Shown piece after piece: positions 40,843 to 49,731 of a stretch of 64,000 nucleotides of DNA. The position numbers were made by a program, and so were the translations under genes. The stretch lies in the NCBI GenBank assembly GCA_963844205.1, contig CAWJNK010000012.1, forward strand, positions 186,001 to 250,000, written 5' to 3'. Position 1 is the first letter of the stretch, and each line of letters starts with the position of its first letter. The notes beneath the pieces are model-generated. The model searched no databases and was not told the origin of the DNA. It saw only the letters and a program-made list of their open reading frames with translations. The stretch is from DASSUW01 sp963844205 (GTDB lineage: Bacteria > Actinomycetota > Thermoleophilia > Solirubrobacterales > Solirubrobacteraceae).

Positions 40843-42360
40843 GTGACAGCCATGGCCAAGTGGTGGACCCTCGTCGCCGTCTGCGTGGCGACGTTCATGC
40901 TCCTCCTCGACATCACGGTCGTGAACGTCGCGCTGCCGTACATCGAGCGCGACCTGCAGGCCTCGTTCGAGGACCTCCAGTGGGTGATCGACGCCTACGC
41001 GCTGACGCTCGCCGCGTTCCTGCTCACCGCCGGCTCGATCGCCGATGACATGGGGCGCCGCCGCGTGTTCGTGGCGGGCCTGGCCGCCTTCACGGCCGCG
41101 TCGGCGCTGTGCGGCCTCGCCGGCTCCCCGTTGATGCTCAACCTCGCGCGGGCGCTGCAGGGCGTCGGCGGCGGGATGATGTTCGCGACCGCGCTCGCGC
41201 TGCTCGCCTCCGCCTACCACGGGCGCGATCGCGGTACGGCGATCGGCCTGTGGGGAGCGACGACCGGCGCGGCGGTGGCGGTCGGGCCGCTGGTCGGCGG
41301 CGTGCTCGTCGAGGCGAGCGGCTGGGAGGCGATCTTCTTCGTCAACGTCCCGATCGGCATCGCCGCGATCGCGCTCACCGTCACGCGCGTGCAGGAGTCG
41401 CGCGACCCGCACGGCGGCGGGATCGACTGGGGCGGCACGCTGACGTTCAGCGCCGCGCTGTTCCTCCTCGTGTTCGGGCTCATCCGCGGCAACGCCGAGG
41501 ACTGGGCCGCGCCGATCATCGCCTGCCTCGTCGGCGCCGCCGTCCTGCTGGCCGCGTTCGTCGCGGTCGAGCGGCGGACGCCGCACCCGATCCTCGACCT
41601 CTCGCTGTTCCGCAAGCCGGCGTTCTGCGGGGCGTCGGTCGCCGCGTTCGCGCTGTCGGCGGCGATGTTCGCGATGTTCCTCTACCTCACGCTGTACGTG
41701 CAGAACATCCTCGGCTACTCGGCGCTCGAGTCCGGCCTGCGCTTCATGCCGATCACGCTCGTGTCGTTCGCGGTCGCGCCGGTCTCCGGCAAGCTCGCCG
41801 AGCGGGTCGGCGTGCGCTGGTTCCTGACCGGCGGGCTGACGCTCGTCGGGATCGGGCTGCTGCTCATGCGCGGCCTCGAGCCCGGCGACGACTGGACCGC
41901 GCTGCTGGCCGGCTTCCTCGTCGCGGGCGGCGGCATCGGGATGACGAACCCGGCGCTGGCGACGGCCGCGATCGGCGTCGTCGAGCCGCGCCGCTCGGGC
42001 ATGGCGTCCGGCATCAACTCGACGTTCCGGCAGGTCGGCATCGCGACCGGCATCGCGGCCTGGGGCGCGATCTTCCAGCACGTCGTGACCGCGCGCTTCA
42101 CCGAGGTCGCGGGCGGGATGAGGATCCCCGGGGATATCGCGGACTTCGTCTCGTTCGGCGGCGCCGCACGGTCCGGCAACCAGGCGCTGGCGCGGCTCGG
42201 CGAGGACGCGTTCGTGCACGGGCTCAACGAGATCCTGCTGCTCGCCGCGATCGTCGCCTTCGCCGGCGCCGCGCTGTCGGCCGTGCTCGTGCGCCCGGCC
42301 GACTTCGTCACTGCGCGGGAGCCGGCCGCAACCGTGCGGCCGGCTCCCGCCGAGGTCTGA
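40843..42360 (+). CDS. DHA2-family MFS drug/proton antiporter (EmrB/QacA type)
   Basis: 505 residues, 14-helix MFS. Motif A DDMGRRRVFVAGLAAF after helix 2, motif C region LWGATTGAAVAVGPLVGGV, and the family opening FMLLLDITVVNVALPYIERD with Asp in helix 1. Likely exports toxic or self-made compounds. Starts at GTG 40843 or ATG 40852. The C-terminal tail contains the hairpin described at 42315-42350. Convergent neighbour is the alpha/beta hydrolase gene. Confidence 0.92.
   Translation: MTAMAKWWTLVAVCVATFMLLLDITVVNVALPYIERDLQASFEDLQWVIDAYALTLAAFLLTAGSIADDMGRRRVFVAGLAAFTAASALCGLAGSPLMLNLARALQGVGGGMMFATALALLASAYHGRDRGTAIGLWGATTGAAVAVGPLVGGVLVEASGWEAIFFVNVPIGIAAIALTVTRVQESRDPHGGGIDWGGTLTFSAALFLLVFGLIRGNAEDWAAPIIACLVGAAVLLAAFVAVERRTPHPILDLSLFRKPAFCGASVAAFALSAAMFAMFLYLTLYVQNILGYSALESGLRFMPITLVSFAVAPVSGKLAERVGVRWFLTGGLTLVGIGLLLMRGLEPGDDWTALLAGFLVAGGGIGMTNPALATAAIGVVEPRRSGMASGINSTFRQVGIATGIAAWGAIFQHVVTARFTEVAGGMRIPGDIADFVSFGGAARSGNQALARLGEDAFVHGLNEILLLAAIVAFAGAALSAVLVRPADFVTAREPAATVRPAPAEV
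42315..42350 (+). terminator. Perfect 16-bp hairpin in the last codons of the DHA2 transporter
   Basis: 42315-42330 pairs perfectly with 42335-42350 around loop ACCG. It lies inside the coding sequence, ending 7 bases before the TGA, and sits in the convergent junction before the hydrolase stop at 42383. No T-run follows, so if it terminates transcription it may do so for both strands. Confidence 0.6.
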
Positions 42361-42382
42361 CGACCGGTTCCCGTTTAGGCCC

Positions 42383-43660
42383 TTAGAGCGCGCGGTCGAG
42401 GAACGCGGTCACGCGCTGCTCGTACTCGCGCGGGTGCGCGGTGATGCCCGCGGTGTGATCGGCGTCGGGGATCTCGTAGAGCTCCGCCGACTCGCCGCCC
42501 GCGTCGCGGTAGCGGCGGTTGACCGGGATCTCCTCAGGGTCGCCGCCGGAGGCGATCAGCAGCACCGGCCGCGGCGCGATGCGCGGCATGACGCCGTCCA
42601 GCGACGGCGCCGCCTGGGTGCCGCCGATCGCGCGCGTGGCGTGCAGCATCAGCGCCGCCGGGATCCGCTCGTTCAGCGGCCGCTCGTCGATCGAGTGATC
42701 GTCCTCGGGCCGCTTGGCGCCGTCGGACACCACGGCGTGCAGCCGCGGTTCGCGGGCGGTCGCCTCGAGCAGCACCTCGCCGCCCAGCGACGAGCCGAAC
42801 GCGCCGATCCGGTCGGCGTCGACCTCCGGCCGGCGCACCAGCCAGTCGAGCGCAGCGTCGACCGCAGGCTGGGCGTTGTCGCCGAGGCCGTTGGAGTGAC
42901 CGCTGCTCTCGCCGTTGCCGAACAGGTCGAACGCCAGGACGCCGTACCCGTGCTTCGCCAGCATGCGGATCTCCTCGAGCACGCGCTCGCGGCTGCCGCC
43001 GGACCCGTGGCCGACCAGCAGCGTCGCGCCGTTGCGCGACGGCACGTACCAGGCCGACAGCTCGCGGCCGCCGGAGGCGTCGATCCGGACCTCCTCGTGC
43101 GGGATGCCGAGCGAGGCCTCCTGGATCTCCCAGCGCGGCGCGTGGGTGGTCATCATGCCGCCCGCGAACGGCATCACCACGCACAGCGCGAGGAACGCAG
43201 CGCCCAGGACCCAGCCCGCGCCGTGCGCCACGCGCCAAGCACCCGGGCGGCGCGGAGGCCGCCGGGGCGCCGCGATCGCGGCGAGGCCGGCTGCCACGAG
43301 CAGCAGCCCGCCGACGATGAGGCCGACGCCGGTGATGTCGTACTTGTCCGGGCCCGAGTTGACGACGTGCAGGCCGTGCGAGGCGATGCCGAACCCGGCG
43401 CTGAACAGCCCGACGACGACGCCGAGGACGATCCGCGTCGGCCGCGTGAGGTGCGGCTGCGCGAGCCACCAGGCGAGCGGCAGGGCCACGATCCCGACCA
43501 CGGCGAGAAGCCACGTATGCGGCCCCGAGATCGCCAGATCGAGCAGATGGATGGTGAGGAGGGCGAGGCCGCCGGCCAGGAGCGGGCGCTCCAGGCCGGC
43601 GATCCGCCCCCGGGCGCCCCGCCGCTGTCGCGGCGGGGCGGGTGCGAGGGTCGCGCTCAT
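42383..43660 (-). CDS. Alpha/beta hydrolase with N-terminal membrane region
   Basis: 425 residues. Four to five TM helices in the first 175 residues, then an alpha/beta-hydrolase domain: GHGSGGSRERV (oxyanion-type loop), the nucleophile elbow GSSLGG near residue 292, and DADHTAGI with a plausible catalytic His near the end. Resembles dienelactone-hydrolase/peptidase-like enzymes anchored in the membrane. One base separates its ATG from the permease stop, so it is the last gene of the ABC operon. Confidence 0.87.
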   Translation of the reverse strand: MSATLAPAPPRQRRGARGRIAGLERPLLAGGLALLTIHLLDLAISGPHTWLLAVVGIVALPLAWWLAQPHLTRPTRIVLGVVVGLFSAGFGIASHGLHVVNSGPDKYDITGVGLIVGGLLLVAAGLAAIAAPRRPPRRPGAWRVAHGAGWVLGAAFLALCVVMPFAGGMMTTHAPRWEIQEASLGIPHEEVRIDASGGRELSAWYVPSRNGATLLVGHGSGGSRERVLEEIRMLAKHGYGVLAFDLFGNGESSGHSNGLGDNAQPAVDAALDWLVRRPEVDADRIGAFGSSLGGEVLLEATAREPRLHAVVSDGAKRPEDDHSIDERPLNERIPAALMLHATRAIGGTQAAPSLDGVMPRIAPRPVLLIASGGDPEEIPVNRRYRDAGGESAELYEIPDADHTAGITAHPREYEQRVTAFLDRAL

Positions 43661-43661
43661 G

Positions 43662-46211
43662 TCACTCGTAGTGGAGGGCGTTGAGCACGTTCAAGCGGGC
43701 GGCGCGCCGCGCGGGCAGGATCGCCGCACCGAGCCCGGCCAGGACGGCCACCAGCGTGAAGGCGGCGAGCATGCCGATCGGGATGGACATCACGACGCCG
43801 TACTGGGACAGGGCCTCGGTGAGCAGCGCGGCGATGAAGATGCCCAGCGGGAGGCCGAGCGCGGCGCCGATCAGCGCCGTGATCACGCTCTCCTGCCGGA
43901 TCATCCGGCGCGCCTGCCGGCGCGTCATGCCGATCGCCCGCAGCATCCCGAGCTCCCGCGTGCGCTCGAACACCGAGAGCACGAGGGTGTTGACCATCCC
44001 GAACAGGCTCACGACCACCGAGAACGCGAGCAGCACGTAGATCATCTGGAGGAACGTCGCGAAGCTCTTCGTGCGGTCCTTGCCGAACGACTCCGCGGTG
44101 CTCACGTCGGCGTCGGGATAGGCCGCTGCGGCCTTCTCGATCGCCGCCGTGCTCACGCCGTCCGAGGTGTCCACGAACGTCATGCTGTTCCTGGGCGCCT
44201 CGTAGGCGGCGTCGAACGCCTGCTGGCTGACGGTGACGTCGAGCAGCAGCGAGTCCATGCGCGGCGGGTTGTGGATGCCGCGCACGACCACGGTGCGCTC
44301 GTCGCCGGTCGGCGTCGTGATCGCGATCTCGTCGCCGACCTTCTTGTCCTGCTTGTCGGCGTACGACTCGGTGATGATGGCTCCGTCGTCGCCCAGCTTC
44401 GACAGCGTGTCCGCGGACCCTTCGGTCCAGTCGAACGTGTAGAAGTGGCCGATCGTGGCGGGGTCGATGCCACCGATCATGCCCGCGTCGCCGTCGACGA
44501 GCGCCTCGCCCGAGCGGACGCTCGAGGCGAGCTTCACGCCGGACGTGCCGGACAGCGTCTCGTCGGCGTCGGCGGCGTACGTGGCGCCGTCAGAGCCCGC
44601 GAGGACGTAGTCGGCGCTGCGGAGCTGCTTTTCGACGGCGTCGTTGACCGAGGCCCGCAGGCCGTTGCCGAGCACGGCGACCGCCGTGACCAGCGTCAGG
44701 CCCACCATCAGCGCCGCCGCGGTAGCGGCCGTGCGCGACGGGTTGCGGACCGAGTTCGAGCTCGCCAGGCGCCCGGCGGAACCGCCGATGCGGCGTCCGG
44801 GCCAGCCGACGAGGCTCGCCAGCGGCTTGACCAGCCGCGGCGCGATCAGCGCCACGCCGATGAACAGCGCGAGCAGGCCGCCGCCCAGCAGGACCGCCAC
44901 GAGGAGCCCCGAGACGTTGCCGAACACGCCCATCGACATCGCGGCCAGGGCGGCTGCGATGACGCCGATGGCGAGCTTCGCCGAGTGCTTCTGCATGCTC
45001 GACTGCGGCAGCTCGGCGCCCTCGCGGACGGCCGCGATCGGCGGCACCCGAGTCGCCCGGCGAGCGGGCACGATGCTCGAGAGCAGCGTCACGCCGGTGC
45101 CGATCAGCAGCGACACGATGATCGTGCGGGTGGCGACGACGGTGCCGGCGTTGGGAAGGTCGATCCCGAACGCGACGAACAGCGCGTTCATGCCCTTGGC
45201 GATGCCGATGCCGAGCACGAGCCCGATCACCGACGCCAGCAGGCCGATCACGAAGCCCTCGAGCCGGACCGACCGCAGCACCTGCTTGCGCGAGGCGCCG
45301 AGGGTCCGCAGGGTCGCGAACTCGCGCGTCCGCTGGGCGACCGTGATCGAGAGGGTGTTGAAGATCACGAACGCGCCCACGAACAGCGCGATGCCGCCGA
45401 AGCCGAGCAGGAAGATCCGCACGAAGCTCATGCCCTCGTTGGTCTCCTTCGCGGCGTCCTTGGCCTCCTGCGCGGCGAGCTTGACGTCGACGTCCTTGGG
45501 AGCGACCGCACTGACGGCGTCGCTCAGCTGCTTGTCGGACGTCCCGTCCGCGGCCGTGATCGAGAGCTCGTCGTAGGTGCCCTCCTGATGGAGGAGCGCC
45601 TGCGCCGTCGGCATGTCGAACACCGCGATGACGGCGCCGCCGAGCGAGTCGACCTCGCCGAACTTGGCGATGCCCGTGATCGTGTACTGCTCGACCGGGC
45701 CGTTGGCGGACACGCCGACCTGGTCGCCGATCTCGTAGTGGTGCTTCTTCGCCGTGGAGGCGTCGATGGCGATTTCGTGATCGCCCTGCGACCACTCGCC
45801 CGACGCCAGCTTCAGCGGGCTGAGCTGGGGCTGCGAGTAGTCGAACGCCGAGACGATGGTCGGGTTCTGGCCGGCGAGCGAGTCGCCGTCGCGGCCGATG
45901 ACCGTGGCCGTGGTGTCGTCCGAGATACTGCCCGCCGCCGCTCCGACCTCCGGGAGCGCCCGGACGTCGCGCAGCAGGCTCGACGGGATCGTCGGGACGT
46001 CGGCGGTCTCGGACTCGACCACCTGATGACCGCTGACGATGACGTCGGTGTTCTTGTACGACGTCTCGAAGATGCCGTCGAACGACTTCTGCATCGTGTC
46101 GGTGAGCACGAACGTGCCGCTCACCATCGAGACGCCGATGATCACCGCGAACGCGGTGAGGAGGGCGCGGACCTTGCGGCCCGCGAGCCCCTTGAGGGCG
46201 ACCTTGATCAT
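43662..46211 (-). CDS. FtsX-like ABC transporter permease (MacB type, 8 TM)
   Basis: 849 residues. N-terminal MacB periplasmic core after the first helix (KVRALLTAFAVIIGVSMVSG) and FtsX domains at about 265-400 and 730-845, with the NTLSITVAQRTREFATLRTL and NTLVLSVFERTRELGMLRAI repeats that mark the two halves. This duplicated architecture matches LolC/E or heme/lipoprotein-type exporters. ATG 46211 overlaps the ATPase stop. The extracytoplasmic loops are unusually Lys/Asp/Thr-rich compared with neighbours. Substrate unknown, possibly lipoprotein or antimicrobial peptide. Confidence 0.93.
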   Translation of the reverse strand: MIKVALKGLAGRKVRALLTAFAVIIGVSMVSGTFVLTDTMQKSFDGIFETSYKNTDVIVSGHQVVESETADVPTIPSSLLRDVRALPEVGAAAGSISDDTTATVIGRDGDSLAGQNPTIVSAFDYSQPQLSPLKLASGEWSQGDHEIAIDASTAKKHHYEIGDQVGVSANGPVEQYTITGIAKFGEVDSLGGAVIAVFDMPTAQALLHQEGTYDELSITAADGTSDKQLSDAVSAVAPKDVDVKLAAQEAKDAAKETNEGMSFVRIFLLGFGGIALFVGAFVIFNTLSITVAQRTREFATLRTLGASRKQVLRSVRLEGFVIGLLASVIGLVLGIGIAKGMNALFVAFGIDLPNAGTVVATRTIIVSLLIGTGVTLLSSIVPARRATRVPPIAAVREGAELPQSSMQKHSAKLAIGVIAAALAAMSMGVFGNVSGLLVAVLLGGGLLALFIGVALIAPRLVKPLASLVGWPGRRIGGSAGRLASSNSVRNPSRTAATAAALMVGLTLVTAVAVLGNGLRASVNDAVEKQLRSADYVLAGSDGATYAADADETLSGTSGVKLASSVRSGEALVDGDAGMIGGIDPATIGHFYTFDWTEGSADTLSKLGDDGAIITESYADKQDKKVGDEIAITTPTGDERTVVVRGIHNPPRMDSLLLDVTVSQQAFDAAYEAPRNSMTFVDTSDGVSTAAIEKAAAAYPDADVSTAESFGKDRTKSFATFLQMIYVLLAFSVVVSLFGMVNTLVLSVFERTRELGMLRAIGMTRRQARRMIRQESVITALIGAALGLPLGIFIAALLTEALSQYGVVMSIPIGMLAAFTLVAVLAGLGAAILPARRAARLNVLNALHYE

Positions 46212-46975
46212 CGGGCGGTGACCTCCTCGAGCGCCGAGAGGATCGTGTGGGCGCTGGAGCGGGGGAGGTCGTTGACGATCTCGCCGTCGGCGAGGAAGAG
46301 CACGCGGTCGGCGATTGCCGCGGCGTGCGCGTCGTGCGTGACCATCACCGTGGTCTGGCCCAGCGCGTCGACCGACTCGCGCAAGAGCTGGAGGATCTCC
46401 GCGCCGGTGCGGGAGTCGAGGTTGCCGGTCGGTTCGTCGGCGAACATCACCGTCGGGCGCGACACGAGCGCGCGGGCGACGGCGACGCGCTGCTGCTGGC
46501 CGCCGGACATCTCGGACGGGCGGTGCTTGAGCCGGTCGCCGAGGCCGACGCGCTGGACGAGCTCGTCGAGCCAGTCCCGGTCCACCTTCTGCCCGGCGAG
46601 GTCGAGTGGGAGGACGATGTTCTCCTCCGCCGTGAGCATCGGCAGCAGGTTGAAGAACTGGAAGATGAACCCGATGTGGTCGCGGCGCAGCTTGGTGAGC
46701 TGCGTGTCGTCCAGGCGCGTGATGTCGGTGCCGGCGATCGACGCCTCGCCCTCGGTCGGCCGGTCGAGGCCGGCGAGGATGTGCATCAGCGTGGACTTGC
46801 CGGACCCGGACGGGCCCATCACGGCCGTGAGCTGGCCTTCGGCGATGTCGAGCGACACGCCGCGAAGCGCGTAGACGGCAGTATCGCCGTCGCCGTAGCG
46901 GCGGACGAGGTCCGTGGCGGACACGGCCGCTGCGGGCGCGGCGGCGGGGTATTCCTTGGAGAGAACGACGGACAT
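46208..46975 (-). CDS. ABC transporter ATP-binding protein (MacB/LolD type)
   Basis: 255 residues. Walker A GPSGSGKS, Q-loop FQFFNLLP, signature MSGGQQQRV, Walker B TVMFADEPTGNLDS and H-loop VTHDAHAA are all intact. It energises the FtsX-like permease encoded just downstream (4-base overlap). The 176 bases between this gene and the response regulator on the same strand are the likely operon promoter; I see no boxes I trust there. Confidence 0.95.
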   Translation of the reverse strand: MSVVLSKEYPAAAPAAAVSATDLVRRYGDGDTAVYALRGVSLDIAEGQLTAVMGPSGSGKSTLMHILAGLDRPTEGEASIAGTDITRLDDTQLTKLRRDHIGFIFQFFNLLPMLTAEENIVLPLDLAGQKVDRDWLDELVQRVGLGDRLKHRPSEMSGGQQQRVAVARALVSRPTVMFADEPTGNLDSRTGAEILQLLRESVDALGQTTVMVTHDAHAAAIADRVLFLADGEIVNDLPRSSAHTILSALEEVTAR

Positions 46976-47130
46976 GCAGGGACTCCTGGGGAGGGTGCGG
47001 GGAACACGTCCAAGGCTCCCGTGGAAGCGCCGCCCCGGCGAGAGTGGTCCCAGGCGTCACCCGTGGCGGTGTGCTGGCGTCCGCGACGGCGGAGAACCGG
47101 CGCGCGAGCGACGACCCTTGCCCTGCCGGC

Positions 47131-47146
47131 GTACGGCTGCCCGTAC
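47131..47146. other. 16-bp palindrome GTACGG-CTGC-CCGTAC
   Basis: Perfect 6-bp arms around CTGC, 5 bases past the response-regulator stop and 155 bases before the ABC ATPase start. A near-identical sequence (one arm mismatch) lies at about 54754-54769 upstream of another gene. It might be a regulator site or chance. Confidence 0.3.
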
Positions 47147-47151
47147 CCGCG

Positions 47152-47796
47152 TCAGGACCGCAGGTAGGTGAGCACGGCCAGCACGCGGCGGTGCTCGTGG
47201 CCCGTCGACGGCAGCCCGAGGGCGCCGAAGATGCTGGTCACGTGCTTCTCGACGGCGCGCAGGGTGATCACGAGCCGCTCGGCGATCGCCTGGTTCGAGC
47301 ACCCCTCCGCCATCAGCTCGAGCACCTCGCGCTCGCGCGGCGTGAGCCGGTCGAGCGGGTCGTCGTCGCGGCGGCTGCCCAGCAGCTGCGACACGAGCGA
47401 CGGGTCCAGTGCCGTGCCGCCCGCCGCCACCCGCCGGAGGGCGACGGCGAACTCGTCGACGTCGGCGATGCGGTCCTTGAGCAGGTAGCCGGTGCCCTCG
47501 ACCCCGTGGTCCACGAGCCGCAACGCCATCTCGGGCTCGAAGTACGACGAGAGGACGACCACGCTCGTGCCGGGATGCAGAGCGCGGATCTCCTCCGCGG
47601 CGCGCAGCCCCTCGTCGGTGTGGGTGGGCGGGAGCCGGATGTCCACGATCGCCAGGTCGGGCGCGTGCGCCCGCACCGCCTCCAGCAGGGCATCCGCGGT
47701 CTCGCAGCGGGCGACGGTCTCCACGCCGTGGTCCTCGAGCAGGAGCGGGATCCCCTCCCGCAAGAGGGTGTTGTCCTCCGCGATCACGATCCTCAT
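47152..47796 (-). CDS. LuxR/NarL-type response regulator (orphan)
   Basis: 214 residues. Receiver domain starts MRIVIAEDNTLLREGIPLLL with acidic pocket Glu-Asp and phospho-acceptor Asp in LAIVDIRLPP. LuxR output helix-turn-helix near the C-terminus (LTPREREVLELMAEGCSNQA, then VEKHVTSIFGALGL). ATG 47796 is chosen; ATG 47820 is possible. It lies upstream of the ABC operon on the same strand, suggesting control of it, but no histidine kinase gene is nearby. Confidence 0.9.
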   Translation of the reverse strand: MRIVIAEDNTLLREGIPLLLEDHGVETVARCETADALLEAVRAHAPDLAIVDIRLPPTHTDEGLRAAEEIRALHPGTSVVVLSSYFEPEMALRLVDHGVEGTGYLLKDRIADVDEFAVALRRVAAGGTALDPSLVSQLLGSRRDDDPLDRLTPREREVLELMAEGCSNQAIAERLVITLRAVEKHVTSIFGALGLPSTGHEHRRVLAVLTYLRS

Positions 47797-47852
47797 GCGA
47801 CGCTCCGGATCCTCTCGCATCCCCGCTGGGAACCACAACTTGTGGGTAATGG

Positions 47853-48602
47853 ATGGCAATGAGCTCGCTGATCGAGCACAGCATCGAGCTGGCCGGGCAC
47901 CGCACCCGGGTGCTCGAGCTGCCGGGGCGGGGACCCGGGATCGTGCTCCTGCACGGCTGGGGCCACTCGGCCGACACGTGGCGCCCGCTGCTCGCTGAGC
48001 TCGCGGCGACGGGGCGGCGGGCGATCGCGGTCGACCTGCCGGGCTTCGGCCACGCCTCACGGCTCGCGCCCGGCGCGATCCTGCCGCAGCTCGACGACTT
48101 CGCGGCGGCGCTCGTGCTCGAGTGGGGCGGCGGCGAGCCGGTGGTGGTGGCGGGCACGTCGCTCGGCGGGGCGGTGGCGCTGCGGCTGGCGGAGCTGCCC
48201 GACCTGCCGCTCGCAGGCGTCGTCCCAGTGGCGCCGGCGGGCATCGAGACGCCCGGCTGGTACGACGGGGTGGAGCGCGACCCGATCATCCGCGGCCTGC
48301 TCGACATCCCGATCCCCGTGCCGCGCGCGCTCGTCCGCACGCTCGTCGGCGGCAACCGGCCGCTCCCGTCGCACCCGCTGCTGCCCGAGCTCGCGACCGC
48401 GCCGTTCGACCTCACGGCCGTCGCCTGCCCGGTCCTGCTCGTGTGGGGGACGCGCGACCGCATGCTGCCGCACACGGGCGCGCGAGGACTGCTCGACGCG
48501 TTGCCCGAGACGCGCGTCGAGCTGATCGAAGGCTGCGGCCGCTCCCCGCAGCTCGAGGCCACCGAGGAGCTGCTCGAGCTCCTCATGCAGTTCCCCGGGT
48601 GA
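47853..48602 (+). CDS. Alpha/beta hydrolase fold protein, probable loss of catalytic His
   Basis: 249 residues. Oxyanion HGWG in IVLLHGWGHSADTWRPLL, nucleophile elbow GTSLGG, acid in LLVWGTRDRMLP. The usual catalytic His position (GCGH-P-LE in homologs) reads EGCGRSPQLE, an Arg, so the triad appears incomplete. BioH/acyltransferase-like family. It may be inactive, or use another residue, or carry a one-base error (CGC versus CAC). Start ATG 47853; the ATG two codons in is equally possible. Divergent from the response regulator. Confidence 0.85.
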   Translation: MAMSSLIEHSIELAGHRTRVLELPGRGPGIVLLHGWGHSADTWRPLLAELAATGRRAIAVDLPGFGHASRLAPGAILPQLDDFAAALVLEWGGGEPVVVAGTSLGGAVALRLAELPDLPLAGVVPVAPAGIETPGWYDGVERDPIIRGLLDIPIPVPRALVRTLVGGNRPLPSHPLLPELATAPFDLTAVACPVLLVWGTRDRMLPHTGARGLLDALPETRVELIEGCGRSPQLEATEELLELLMQFPG

Positions 48603-48657
48603 GCACGGCGGCTTGCAGCCCGCGACGCGGCGCGATCGCGCGGCTACCCTCGCGTCC

Positions 48658-49674
48658 ATGCGTCCGCTGCTCGCCGCCGTCCTCGCGCTGCTGCTGATCC
48701 CCGCGGGCGCCGCCGCCCAGGAGCCGACGCCGAGCCCGGCCCCCGAGCCGGTGATCCCCTGGGGCGCCAAGGCGGCGGGCCTCGACCTCGGCGGCATGAC
48801 GCTCTCGCAGGCCGCCGCCCACCTCGACGCGACGTTCTCGACCACGATGGCCAAGCCCGTCGAGCTGCGCGTCGCCGGCCACCGCAGCACGCTCAAGCTG
48901 CCGTCGATCGGCTTCGTCTTCGACCCGCTGAAGACCGCCCGCCGCGCCTACAGCGCGGCGACGAGCGCGCCGCCGGCGCCGGACGGGACCTACCCCGTGG
49001 ACGTGGCGCTCCACGTCACCTACGACAGCGACAAGCTCGCGGCGTTCATCGCCAAGGTCGACAAGGGCTCGCGCGTGCGGCCCCGCAACGCGCGGCTGCG
49101 GATGACGGTCCGGCGCATGATCCTGCGGCGGGCGGTGATGGGCTGGTCGATCGACGAGAAGGCGCTCGCCGTCGCGCTCGACGCGCTGCTCGCCGATCCG
49201 CACGTCGTCCGCATCGTGCGCATGGAGCGCGACCGGGTGCCGCCGAAGGTCAACGCCAACGACCTGCGGCGCCAGCACCGGACCGTGCTGACCATCGACC
49301 GCGCGCACTTCAAGCTGCGGTACTTCCGCAACCTCAAGTGGCGCCGGACGTACGGGATCGCCGTCGGCGCGCCGGGATACGAGACGCCGACCGGTCGCTT
49401 CACGATCCACAACAAGGCCGTCAACCCCGCCTGGAGCGCGCCCGACGAGCCGTGGGCGGGGGCGTACCGCAACGAGGTGGTCGAGGGCGGCTCGGCGGAG
49501 AACCCGCTCAAGGCGCGCTGGATGGGCGTCGTCGGAGGAGTCGGTATCCACGGGACCGCCGCCGAGTCCTCGATCGGGACCGCCGCCTCGCACGGCTGCA
49601 TCCGCATGCGCGTGGCCGACGTCATCGCGCTCTATCCGAAGGTGCCGATCGGCACCGCCGTGCTGATCCGCTGA
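48658..49674 (+). CDS. L,D-transpeptidase (YkuD) with N-terminal peptidoglycan-binding-like domain
   Basis: 338 residues. Signal peptide MRPLLAAVLALLLIPAGAAA, a Pro-rich linker, a VanW/PG-binding-4-like beta domain (about 60-200) and a YkuD domain (about 215-338) with the catalytic motif HGTAAESS and SHGCIRM (His, Ser, Cys, Arg). It cross-links peptidoglycan 3-3 at the cell surface. ATG 48658 is chosen at the signal peptide; an in-frame start at 48613 is less likely. Confidence 0.93.
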   Translation: MRPLLAAVLALLLIPAGAAAQEPTPSPAPEPVIPWGAKAAGLDLGGMTLSQAAAHLDATFSTTMAKPVELRVAGHRSTLKLPSIGFVFDPLKTARRAYSAATSAPPAPDGTYPVDVALHVTYDSDKLAAFIAKVDKGSRVRPRNARLRMTVRRMILRRAVMGWSIDEKALAVALDALLADPHVVRIVRMERDRVPPKVNANDLRRQHRTVLTIDRAHFKLRYFRNLKWRRTYGIAVGAPGYETPTGRFTIHNKAVNPAWSAPDEPWAGAYRNEVVEGGSAENPLKARWMGVVGGVGIHGTAAESSIGTAASHGCIRMRVADVIALYPKVPIGTAVLIR

Positions 49675-49731
49675 GCGCGAGCGCGCCCAATTAGGGCTAC
49701 GTACTGCGGTGCCCAAGGGTAGGGTCGGCCG

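Noticed and set aside
40192..42219. A 675-codon minus-strand frame extending EcsC to the end of the MFS gene
   Set aside because: Only the last 207 codons (from 40815) match EcsC; the rest is antisense to the DHA2 transporter.
42915..46874. A 1319-codon plus-strand open frame
   Set aside because: Antisense to the ABC transporter genes; repetitive Arg/Asp/His composition and no motifs.
46976..47151. A small gene between the ABC ATPase and the response regulator
   Set aside because: Short open frames here have no coding signature; the 176 bases are better read as promoter DNA.
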